Part shown: positions 32,976-42,869 of the stretch, in pieces
Layout of the letters: each line of letters begins with the position of its first letter
Position numbering within the stretch: the stretch's first letter is position 1
Assembly (NCBI GenBank): GCA_946800325.1
Contig: OX326959.1
Location: 5,166,501 to 5,230,500, forward strand
Direction: 5' to 3'
DNA: 64,000 nucleotides
Source of the DNA: Luzula sylvatica
Taxonomy: Eukaryota > Streptophyta > Magnoliopsida > Poales > Juncaceae
The notes under the pieces: generated by a model
Told to the model about the DNA's origin: nothing
What the model saw: only the letters and a program-made list of their open reading frames with translations
The model's database searches: none
Made by a program: the position numbers and the translations under genes

Positions 32976-35900
32976 ATGGCGGAATTAATTCTATCACCTC
33001 TGATCAAGATCGTGATTCAGAAGGCAGGGGATTCTCTCGTGCAGCAGATCGGGGAGATGTGGGGCGTCGATGACCAGCGCGAGAGGATTCAAGAAAAGCT
33101 GCTCTCGGTTCAGGCTATACTGGCCAACGCCGAGGACCGGAGCACCACCAGTCCGGTCGTGAAATTATTCCTGCTCAAGCTCAGATCTGCTGCCTATGAT
33201 GTTGATGACGTGCTCGATGAATTTCGGTACGAGAAATTGCGACAAGATGCTGTGAAAGCTGGTCAAAGGACTGGAAATCTAATCAATTTCTTCTTCGGAG
33301 ATAATCCGGTCATGTTTCGCTATAAGATGAGCAAGAAGTTGAAGAATGTTGTTCGGAGGATTGATGATCTTGTAACCGAGATGGACAAATTTAAATTTAT
33401 TGAAGGCACTCAAGTGCAAGCTTTTGAACGACCTAGAACATACTCGTATGTGGAAGCTTCCGAAGTGGTGGGGCGAGATGATGATAAAAAGACGATAATT
33501 GGGTTATTGCTAGACGAGGCTAGTGACGAGAATATAACGATCCTTCCCGTGGTGGGCATGGGAGGGCTCGGTAAAACCACTTTAGCTCAATTGGTCTGCA
33601 ATGATCATAGAGTGAAGCAACATTTTGGGACACCATTATGGGTATGCGTGTCAAATGAGTTTAATGTGGGTTTTCTGGCCAAGTCAATCATCGAGTTGGT
33701 TGAGCCGGGAGATTGCAAGTTGCCCAAGGACAACGTGGAGTTGTTACAACGCCGTCTTAGAGAAGTGTTGGATGGGAAACGGTATTTAATTGTATTGGAT
33801 GATGTTTGGAATGAAAATATTGATAAATGGGAACAATTTAAAGCATTGTTGAGATGTGGTGGGCGTGGCTCCGCGATAATCGTAACTACTCGGAGTAGTA
33901 GAGTAGCCTCGATAATGGGTACGAGAAACCCTTGTTTTTTAAGTGAACTGAGTAGCACCGACATGTGGACCATATTCAAGAGAAGGGCCTTTGGTATGGG
34001 GGTAGAGGAAAGCGAAGACCTCATAAAAATCGGGAAGAAGTTGGTGGAGAGATGTTGCGGGTCACCATTGGCTGCTAAAGCTCTCGGTGCGTTAATGAGT
34101 TCCAAAAATGATGCGGGTGAATGGCAAACTATATTGGATCGAAAGGAGAGTTCGGGTAATACAACCGAGGAGAGTGGAGTGTTAGATGTGCTGAAATTGA
34201 GCTACAATCACTTACCCTCTTACACGAAGCAGTGTTTTGTATTTTGTACCATGTATCCAAAGGATTATGTGATGGATAAAGATGAATTAATCCATATGTG
34301 GATGGCTAATGGCTTCATTCCGGACGACGGGACTACAAATTTTGAAGAGAAAGGTAATGAGATTTTTAACCATTTGGTTTGGGGATCCTTCTTTCAAGAT
34401 ATCGAGCAGGTTTCTCGATTTGATAATTGTCTTTTTGATTGGCCCAAGTATCTTCTTGACATTACTAGATTCAAGATGCATGATCTTATGCATGATCTTG
34501 GGCAATCCGTTTCCTGGAATCAAAATTTGACTTTATCCAAATTATCTGGAAACATAAGAAAATCAAAGGATGTTCATAATTTGTTAATGATGGAATCCGA
34601 ACATGTTAATTTAGATAAGGTGTTAAGAATCTTTCCAAATATACGAACCCTTCTCGTGAATTCATCTGGTTCCAAATATATGTGTGGTAGATTGTCAAAA
34701 ACCAACTCCCTCAGGGTGATTCGGACAAATTTTTGTGCAAGTATAGTTGAACTAAATAAAATGAAACATTTGAGATATCTTGATTTTAAATGTGGCAAAT
34801 TTACAACATTACCCAAATCAATAACCACACTATATAATTTGGAGACTTTAGATCTCACGAGGTGCACCGGTCTTACCCAATTACCATTTGGTATGAGATA
34901 CATGGTTAGTCTTAGTCATTTATACATCGATGATTGCTGGAGGTTGAAACGTATGCCACCAGGTCTCGGTAATTTGAGTGGTTTAAGAACACTGACAAGA
35001 TATATTGTGACCAACCACCCGTGCTGCGGTCTTGGTGAGATTAAAAATTTAAATCTTGGTGGCACTCTACAACTATCCAATCTAAAACTAGTGAGAGACG
35101 CAACAAATGCAAAAGAGGCTAATTTACTGTCCAAGTCACGTATAAACATTTTGAAATTAAATTGGAGCATTCTTGATGAAGATTGTGTTGTCCATAATGC
35201 CAAGGAAGTGATGAAAACTCTAGTACCTTGTGGAAGATTAAGGGTATTAGAAGTAAGTAAATATTGTTGTGTTGAATTTCCTCTTTGGATGTCAGATTAT
35301 CTCGTTTTAAAAAATCTGATTGAACTTTATTTAGTAAGTTGCGAAATCAACTCCCTTCCCGCAGTATGGCAGCTTCCTTCCCTTCAGATTTTAGAGTTAC
35401 ATCATATGCCAAACTTGACATATTTTTATAATCATAGTTCCATGAATAACCCAGAGGGCAACGTGTCATGCATGTTTCCAACATTGAAAAGGTTGCATCT
35501 TTGGAATCTTAAGAATTTGGAAAAATGGGAAGAAAATAGTGAAAGTGAGACAGAAATATTAGTTTTCCCCTATCTTCTTGACCTAGAAATTTCTCGTTGT
35601 CCAAAGTTAATAGAAATACCCAAAATTCCATTGATCAAGAAGATAATTATCAAGCAAGCGCATGGATTAGTTCATTCCTTACTTACATGGGCTTCTCTTG
35701 AAAGCATGACTACAATAGTATTGGACAAAATTACACCACCAGATCGGATGGATGAGGATGTTAATTTTAAGCCATCTATTCGTCGTTTAGAGATAGAATC
35801 ATGTGATTCCTTCTTTTCATCTAGGGTTTCACAATTACCTCTAAAATTTTTGGTATCCTTTTCATTTCTCGAGAGGTTGGAACTCTGTGGTTGTTCTACT

Positions 35901-36590
35901 GTGGTGTTTTGGCCGGAGAAGGAGTTTCAAAGCTTAAGTTGTTTGAAAAAACTACAAATTTCAGGTTTCCCGAACCTAACTGGTTCATCACCTCCCACCC
36001 AATCAGCAACAACATTTGATTATGAGGTGTTGCCGCAACTAGAGTCCCTAATATTCGAGAGATGCGATTCTTTGACGGAATTTCCGAAATGTACCAGTTT
36101 GTTTCTAAAAAGAGTTATACTCTCGTATTGCGATAACCTCACGTCCTTACCAGAAACATTAGATCACCTGGAAACACTAAACATTGAAGGAACGCAGTGG
36201 GAATCAATTCCACTAAACTTGGCGTGCCTTTTATCCTTGAAGACTCTTTTTTTTGGATATGGCAGGAACCTAGTGTCCTTGTCTGATACTATAAGTTCCC
36301 TGACTTCACTATGTGATTTGATAATTTTTAATTGTCATAAAATAGAAGAAATGCCCCAGTCTTTTCGATGTCTAAAGAGACTCCAAATTTCGGATTGCCC
36401 TAAATTGGGGAAAAAATTTCGGAAGGGGGGCGAGTACATGGACTTGATTTTCTCCATTCCCAGTGTGATAATAAATGAGAAAAGGATAGATGCTAATTCA
36501 CTTCTTGAAAAATCCACCACGAATAATATCATCAGTTCCATTGTTCCCTCTTGTGCAAGTAGTTGCACAAGCCGACATTTTGATGAGTGA
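32976..36590 (+). CDS. CC-NB-ARC-LRR disease resistance protein (CNL-2, RGA-like)
   Basis: Single exon, 1204 residues, paralogue of CNL-1. Motifs: EDVID-like YDVDDVLDEFRYEKLRQ, P-loop GMGGLGKTT at about 194, Walker B YLIVLDDVWNE, RNBS-B GSAIIVTTRSSRVA, CGSPLAAKALG in place of GLPL, CFVFCTMYPKDY, and MHDLMHDLG at about 501. The LRR domain follows to about 1160. Against CNL-1 the CC-NB half differs at few positions while the LRR has many replacements (for example the stretch around 555-600 and the last 250 residues), as expected for the recognition surface. The C-terminus extends about 25 residues beyond CNL-1, with a Ser/Cys-rich end (SSIVPSCASSCTSRH); this is probably the ancestral end. Intact, so possibly functional; its target cannot be told from sequence. 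Confidence 0.95.
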   Translation: MAELILSPLIKIVIQKAGDSLVQQIGEMWGVDDQRERIQEKLLSVQAILANAEDRSTTSPVVKLFLLKLRSAAYDVDDVLDEFRYEKLRQDAVKAGQRTGNLINFFFGDNPVMFRYKMSKKLKNVVRRIDDLVTEMDKFKFIEGTQVQAFERPRTYSYVEASEVVGRDDDKKTIIGLLLDEASDENITILPVVGMGGLGKTTLAQLVCNDHRVKQHFGTPLWVCVSNEFNVGFLAKSIIELVEPGDCKLPKDNVELLQRRLREVLDGKRYLIVLDDVWNENIDKWEQFKALLRCGGRGSAIIVTTRSSRVASIMGTRNPCFLSELSSTDMWTIFKRRAFGMGVEESEDLIKIGKKLVERCCGSPLAAKALGALMSSKNDAGEWQTILDRKESSGNTTEESGVLDVLKLSYNHLPSYTKQCFVFCTMYPKDYVMDKDELIHMWMANGFIPDDGTTNFEEKGNEIFNHLVWGSFFQDIEQVSRFDNCLFDWPKYLLDITRFKMHDLMHDLGQSVSWNQNLTLSKLSGNIRKSKDVHNLLMMESEHVNLDKVLRIFPNIRTLLVNSSGSKYMCGRLSKTNSLRVIRTNFCASIVELNKMKHLRYLDFKCGKFTTLPKSITTLYNLETLDLTRCTGLTQLPFGMRYMVSLSHLYIDDCWRLKRMPPGLGNLSGLRTLTRYIVTNHPCCGLGEIKNLNLGGTLQLSNLKLVRDATNAKEANLLSKSRINILKLNWSILDEDCVVHNAKEVMKTLVPCGRLRVLEVSKYCCVEFPLWMSDYLVLKNLIELYLVSCEINSLPAVWQLPSLQILELHHMPNLTYFYNHSSMNNPEGNVSCMFPTLKRLHLWNLKNLEKWEENSESETEILVFPYLLDLEISRCPKLIEIPKIPLIKKIIIKQAHGLVHSLLTWASLESMTTIVLDKITPPDRMDEDVNFKPSIRRLEIESCDSFFSSRVSQLPLKFLVSFSFLERLELCGCSTVVFWPEKEFQSLSCLKKLQISGFPNLTGSSPPTQSATTFDYEVLPQLESLIFERCDSLTEFPKCTSLFLKRVILSYCDNLTSLPETLDHLETLNIEGTQWESIPLNLACLLSLKTLFFGYGRNLVSLSDTISSLTSLCDLIIFNCHKIEEMPQSFRCLKRLQISDCPKLGKKFRKGGEYMDLIFSIPSVIINEKRIDANSLLEKSTTNNIISSIVPSCASSCTSRHFDE

Positions 36591-37325
36591 TTTATCACAA
36601 CACGTTTACCAAGATGAACAAATAATAGTTTACTCTATTCTATTTTGAGGAATTTATGAAGACGATTGTTGATTGTGACCTAAAGTTTATATCATGTTTT
36701 AATTTTCTTTTTTTTCCTTATCTACGAAGACCATTGTTGTATGTGCCCTGATTTATGGTTCTATATTGAGTTCCCTTTATTTTTTTTCATTGCATGTATA
36801 GGAGTTAATGATGTTTATTTCCTTGTATTTTTTTGTTTGATTACTTATGGACATGGTGGATAAATTTCAGAAACATCATGACAATCTTTTTTTTTGTCAA
36901 TTGAATTTAAGAATGCCTCCCGCCTCTCCATCTGAAATCGTCAAATTACCCATTTCATCATAATTCACCCACATCCTATTTTGTACTTTTTGAAATGATT
37001 CTGGCTTTATCACCGTAAAGGGTTTATTTATTAATTTTCGGGATTATATCCATTAAAATTGTTAAATCTAACACTCGAGAAATTCAACAATAACAGTTCT
37101 GTTTTAAAATTTCTTAAAAACAAAAGTTTTATCTTTTTTATTTAAACTTTTTGCAATCTGCAACAATGCAAATCTTCGAATAAAAATCAACCTATACTAG
37201 TTTGAAAATAATATCATCGTAGAAAAGTAAAACTCGATAGAAATTATTGTGCGACAAAACACTCAACATTTAAGCTACTACATACATACGAGTACAACAA
37301 ACCCTTTCTTACACATTATACTCTC
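36591..37325. other. spacer between CNL-2 and PSI1
   Basis: Non-coding; shared with 28920-29664 of unit 1. It must contain both 3' ends, as the two genes converge here. Confidence 0.55.
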
Positions 37326-40145
37326 TCATAACTTTCTCACACCATCAACCCTATCGATCAAATCCAAAGCCTTGCCTCGATCCAACTCGAAATCTATAAC
37401 GGGTACCATAAACCCTCCTTCCCTTCGATTACTCCTAACCCGAACAGGAGAATGATTATTACTCTTACTCAACCTATCATACTTACAAAGCCTACTTCCT
37501 CCCCCGATTCTAAACTCTTGACTCTTACTTATCCCCGGAACGAACCTCCTATACGTCACCTCTCTCAGCATGTCCTCGTCCTCCGCCGTCAGCGCAGATT
37601 TCGATGCAGAATTGTTATTATTTGCTCTTCCTATTATTATTCCTTTTTGGGTGGGGGAGCGGATCGGGGATTTTATCGGGGAACGGGCCCCGCCCGGTTT
37701 GGAAAGGCTGATTAAATGGTGGAGATGGATGACGAGGTCGAGTATGTTGGATTCGGTTTTGGATTTATCTGCGTGGTATAGGGTTTCAATTCGTGTCAAC
37801 TCTGTTTGGCCACTCGCCTTTCTGAACTCGGATCTAGAATTTAGTAAATTAGTATTTATTTATGTAGGGGGTATATTTGATATTATTATGTTTTGGTGAA
37901 CTTACCCTGTGTTAGCCCACTCGCCCACCCATCCAAATCCATGGTGTGCCCTATATTGTTAATTCATTAATTAACCTAGTGGTATTATTAGTTAATTAAT
38001 TAAATAAATAAATAATTAATTTACCTAGTGGTATTATTGGCAAAAGGAACGAGCCAACGAAGAGTTTTCTCCATTTCGGATTTTATTTCTGCAATTGTTA
38101 TCTGAATCCAAAATATATTAAAAAAAATTTGTAAAATAAGGACATTTTTTTTAATAAAATATGTAAATCGAGAGTTAATAAATAGTACCTCTTCTTTGAT
38201 TTCGTAGGTTAGTAAACGACTACGCAAGGCTGATTTGACGCCAGGTGGCAGTCCCTGATACAATGAATCTCTTGTATTTGGCGGTACCAAACTTGACCTG
38301 GATACCTTCATTAATACACCCATAATAATATAATATACTTTCATTAATAACTAATTATCATAAAGTTGAGGGACCAAATTGTAAATAGAACTTACAAGAG
38401 TGTCGATTTGGCAAATTATGTTAGCATAGTGTAGAGCAAGTCCAGCTGGACCTAATCTCGTACTCGATATTTCATATGAATCTACAAGGAAATATATAAA
38501 ATTTCAGGGGTATATATGTAAAATTCCACAAAATAATTTGAATAGTAATATTTTAGTGGGCTTCAATGAAAATTACCAGCAATACCAAATGCATCGTGTA
38601 TTTCTAGATGAAGGAAATGTACTATATCTACAAGCTTCTCCATAACCTAAAAATAAATTTAATTAAATTGCGTCATATAAATCAAGAAAAAGTCTTTAAT
38701 AAAACTAGTTTATTTTTGTATTGTGAATTTATAATCAGATTTATAAATACCTCTTCTAAATTCTTGGACCAAAGGGATCTTTTCTTTAGGCCTTTTACAT
38801 GCTTATTTTGGCTTCTCAATTCTTGCTTTAATATTTGGAGAGTATCACCTTCATTAAGAATGGTAGAATTATAATATGAAGGGTATAACTGATATTTTAA
38901 ATTTTAATTACCTCTATTAAGAGTGGTAGAATTATCATCATCTTGATTTTTTCTTCTATAATCTTGATCGAATCTATCTAAAGCATGCAACTCGTGATAT
39001 AATTCCTGTAAAAATTACAAAACAAAAATCTAAAATTAACAATTGTTTTACTTTAGAAAACAAAATGTTTCGTCCAATGAGATACTGACAGCTGTACACT
39101 GAACCGAACTCATTAAATTCTGCATGATCGACTCAGCCTCCTCTTTTAGCTGCTTTTGTGGCGTAAATTCTGACCTCAGCCTGCAATTAATTTTTTCATA
39201 AAGAAATAATTTTTGCAATTTGGTTTCAAGAATTAAAAATTCAAATTGTTACTTGTCGAAATAGCGATCTAAATTATGCCACTGAGGATCCTTGCACTGG
39301 TTTCCAAATCTCACCACCTCTCTGGAAAATACTTGCAATTCCTCCCTATTTCCACAAAAAAAAAAAATTAAAATTAAAATTAAAAAGCAGAAAATAAAAT
39401 TGAAGTAAAATAATTGATTATGACCTTTTATCTGAAGCAGCAATTCTGAGTAGTTCATCATGATCTTTGGAAATTAAATTCTGCACTGCTTCCGAGGGCA
39501 AAATGGTCAATTTCAAATGGGTTATATTCTCCTTGGAGAGAGATTGCATTAGATTAGCGCCTTTGACTATTGTGTTTGCCACCTCAAAGGCCAAAATTGA
39601 AATTTTATTATTTTTTGTGGAATTAACTCCAGATACAAATCCACTATTCAAATTCAAACTCGTCATGCTACTTCCAAGCGTGTCCAATACATCCACGGCT
39701 TTCCCCAAAATCGAACCCATTTCTGAAACCTAAATTTGAAATTTTGAATTCAAATATTTAATTGATCAAATGATATATTATATTCGTCAATTTAACCCAA
39801 TTTTGACTCGATTAACTCTCATTTATGCAATTAAAGCCTCATTAAAACCCTAATTGTGCAACTTGCCTTGGCAGTACTCTTTGGCTTAGTTGACTTGGAT
39901 TTGTGCAAAAATCCCCTCGAAGGTTGTTCCTCCACCGGTGCACCAGGTGGCGAGCTCCCATTGGGCGAAGCCATCATTTTTTGCTTCTCTTTGGGCTCAT
40001 CGTGATGTTGGATTGATGAATAATTTTGCGTTTTAACCCGAGAGTTTTCTTGAATTGAATCTGGGTCTCTTAAAACATTAGGGTCTAAAGTACTTTCGCT
40101 TGGAGATTTATCCACAGGCGATCCTTTTGAACAAAGGCCCCCCAT
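37326..40145 (-). CDS. PSI1: PSK SIMULATOR 1-like protein (DUF3475 + DUF668)
   Basis: Twelve exons on the minus strand: 40145-39867, 39729-39425, 39345-39253, 39180-39090, 39005-38912, 38848-38751, 38646-38577, 38481-38396, 38305-38189, 38101-38025, 37950-37906, 37833-37326. They total 1863 nt, 620 residues (family about 600). The N-terminus MGGLCSK is an N-myristoylation/palmitoylation signal. DUF3475 begins at about 134 (ISILAFEVANTIVKGANLMQ, WHNLDRYFDK). A coiled region is near 225-310. DUF668 is at about 343-450 (LGPAGLALHYANIICQIDTL, LPPGVKSALRSRLL, WVGEWANTG). The tail is Ser/Pro/Arg-rich (SPIKSPIRSPTQK). PSI proteins promote growth with phytosulfokine signalling at the membrane or in the nucleus. 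Intron 1 needs a GC donor (AAG/GCAAGT). Its last six exons lie inside the duplicated unit; exons 1-5 and nearly all of exon 6 lie outside, so this is the only complete copy. Confidence 0.92.
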
Positions 40146-40890
40146 TTTTTGCAGAATTGTTGATTAGTACTCAAATGATATTATTCTTTTCAATGCCCAT
40201 GGAGTAAATTCAAATTGTTGAAATTATCGTCTATTTCTTTCCCTGAAAAATAATTAGAATTGTCGAAACCCATTAATGTAACTTGGATTTTTTGTTAAAG
40301 TTAATATGAGAATAAAAAATGGTAAAAAATTGTGAAAGCTAAAACGAAAAAGAAATACACAAGAAAAAAACAAAAAAAAGATAGTAAATTAGCTTATTTT
40401 TTTGACATTGACGTTGAAATGGATGTTTCAAATCTATATTTATTTAGAGGGTTGGATGGGCATGCAAGGAACTTCACAAAACCCCAAAATTTAGTTAAAA
40501 TTATAAGATAAACACAATTACAAAGATCAGGTTTTAGGGTTAAAAAAGCTGATATGAATTGACAGACCATACTGTATGCTCAGTATTTCAGTAAATTAAA
40601 TTGGGACAGTATAAAGAGCTCAAATCCAAAAATTGAGACAGAAAATACACAAAAAAAAAAACTCCAATAAAACTAGAAAAATGCATAAACAGCTCAAATT
40701 TAAGATTCATGAAAAATAATGTGAAAACAAACCTGTTGGGATAGAAACAACTAGCAAACAGCACGCTAGAACTGACGAAATAGAAGCTTACAAACCCAAA
40801 ATTGACTAAAAAACCAGATCAAATCTTTGAATAAAGGCGGTTCCTTTGAATTCCTTTTTCCACACTGTAAACTTTTACAAATAGAAAAGC

Positions 40891-40927
<37 letters not shown>

Positions 40928-41223
40928 TATTTTCGCTTAAGCAAGTGCTAGTAGACGCAAGAAATATTTCTTCATGGAGATCTTCGGTGCACCGAATTAT
41001 TCAGACACGGAAACATTGTATACAGTACACCGTACACGTCGTATGAATGGTATAATTATTATTGATTAGTGAGGTGTGAACCGGGTGTAGGGAGAATAAA
41101 TGGTGGAAGAAGTCCACCCACCAAATACTATACGCCCACTCCCCACTGAATGGAATTGGTCAAACCCAACTCCCATCCTCTCCATTTTAATAAAACCAGA
41201 GAGATCTTGATATTTTCATCATT
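40146..41223 (-). promoter_or_regulatory. PSI1 leader/promoter region
   Basis: A (GA)n tract at about 40891-40924 (CT on the gene strand) lies 750 bp upstream of the ATG, which suggests a distal transcription start and one or more leader introns. A candidate donor at about 40733 (minus strand AG/GTTTGTT) and acceptor-like words nearer 40240 exist, but the structure is not proven. Confidence 0.35.
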
Positions 41224-42345
41224 AGGGGGGTTTACATACTTACCCTTCTAAAACTCAAAATATCATATTTACCCTATCAAATTTAAAATATAAGTTTTAC
41301 CTAGGAATAAACAAAGCATAGAGACAACATAATATACTTTAAGGTTCTCGACAAAAAATAAAAATACCTAACATTACTTTAGATAATTAAGTAAAATGAG
41401 CTTGTCTAATTTAATATTATTAAAATCATTTACATACGTTAAACAAAAAGAAAATAAAATCGAGAAAATAACCTAAAACTGATGATCTATCGAAGAAATT
41501 GAAATTTATTATAGTGATCATGAATTGAAATAATCATTTGTTCATTTCTTTTCAAAAATCAATTTTCACGTCTTCCTTCTTTAAGCTCCTAAGAGCTCAG
41601 ATTCCAAATGAAAAAAAATAAGTTAGAATTCGACTAACACGTAGAGTTGATTAACTCTTTGATCGAATCTTCAAATTAAAATAACAAAATCTACATATAT
41701 GTGTTCTGAAAGTTGTTTATATTAGCATATATATGAAATCAATAAATCAAGAAAAAAACATAAATTTCTGATATTGAAACGGTTATTATACGATCATATA
41801 TTATTTACTAAAAAGAACCAACGAAAACAATACAAACTTTATTTCAAATATTAAATTTGATCCTAAACAATAACATATAAAAAAATATTGGTACGCCGGC
41901 CAACCGAAACCGTTATGTTATAGTAAGCAACAGCAAAAACAAAAACAAAAACATAAAGAAAAATACAAAGAAATAAATAAACAACAGCAAAAACATGTCG
42001 GTACATAAATAAACATATGTATCATCATATTCGAATATCATATTTATATTTGTATCCGAAAAAAATTTATATCTGATATCAGTACGGATACAAATATTTT
42101 TATTCGAATACAGATATTTTGTGGATGCGAATATGGTTAAGGTTCGGCCGAATAATCTTCGTCCATTAACATCCCTAGTTTTACCTTTGAAAATTTTAAA
42201 ATATCACGTGTTGAAAGAATGAATATTCTTGGATAAATATGATATTTTAGATTTGTGAGAGGCTTAATTTGATATATTTATTATTGAAAAAAGGTAAATA
42301 TGATATTTGAATTTTAAGAGGATAAATATCTAAATGTGATGAAGT
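41224..42345. repeat. outer foldback repeat interrupted by a hAT-like element
   Basis: The left end reads gggggtttacatacttaccc with tcaaaatatcatatttaccc. The right end (42285-42340) carries the reverse complement of this order: ggtaaatatgatatttgaat then aagaggataaatatctaaat. Similar words recur at 2480-2530 and 62810-63060, so it is a dispersed family. It is split at 41301/42178 by the element below. Confidence 0.55.
41302..42177. mobile_element. non-autonomous hAT-like element with 8-bp TSD
   Basis: 876 bp bounded by perfect 8-bp direct repeats gttttacc (41294-41301 and 42178-42185). The right end ...ccattaacatccctag closely resembles the end of the complete hAT at 62087 (cattgacatcccta). 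The left end taggaataaac is a degraded mirror of it. Subterminal CGGATAC/CGAATA words at 42080-42150 are typical. It has no coding capacity. Confidence 0.6.
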
Positions 42346-42869
42346 AGTGAATGAACTGGAGAAGAGAAAAACCCTAAAATTAAATGAGGTTGATGGTTGG
42401 GATTGGATAGACCTAACTACTCCCGAGTCAATTAAACTGAGATCTATTTATTTCCTTTAAAACAGTCTTATAAAAAATATCCAACTAATTTTTCAAAAAT
42501 ATTTTATGGTTTTTGACATTAACTATGATCATAATGATGTGATGTAACATTAAACTAGCCGTTGGACCAAGAAATAAATGAAATAACCAAGTATTACATT
42601 ACATAATCATTATGTTAAAGAAAGGGCTCAACTTATACAAGTCGTCAATGCAAAAAAAAGGAAAGAACAAAAAAGATTCTACCATCTTTGGTTTTTCTCA
42701 TTATTACGCATTTCTGGAAACGGGTAGCGTTAGGCTGGATACGGCGGATCGGGTCAAAACTACTTAACGGGTTTCTCCTAAATAGTTCCACTATAAATGG
42801 GTCAATTTTGCAAAAATACAACTATTCTCAATTCCTTCATAAGAATAAGAGTACTTTCACTTCGCATCA
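42186..42869. other. spacer downstream of the IDM1-like gene
   Basis: Right arm of the foldback repeat and AT-rich DNA; nothing else seen. The IDM1-like 3' UTR should lie in its right part. Confidence 0.4.

Larger units (their letters stand above)
31240..38753. repeat. tandem segmental duplication, unit 2 (truncated rps17 - CNL-2 - PSI1 3' part)
   Basis: Starts with cctc at 31240-31243 joined to gccatctcttccgttcaacc of rps17 (as at 22167 on) and ends at cctc 38750-38753 in PSI1, where the sequence to the right (ttctaaattcttgg, exon 6) is no longer matched in unit 1. The overlap of four bases at both parental sites is a classic microhomology junction. Confidence 0.93.
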
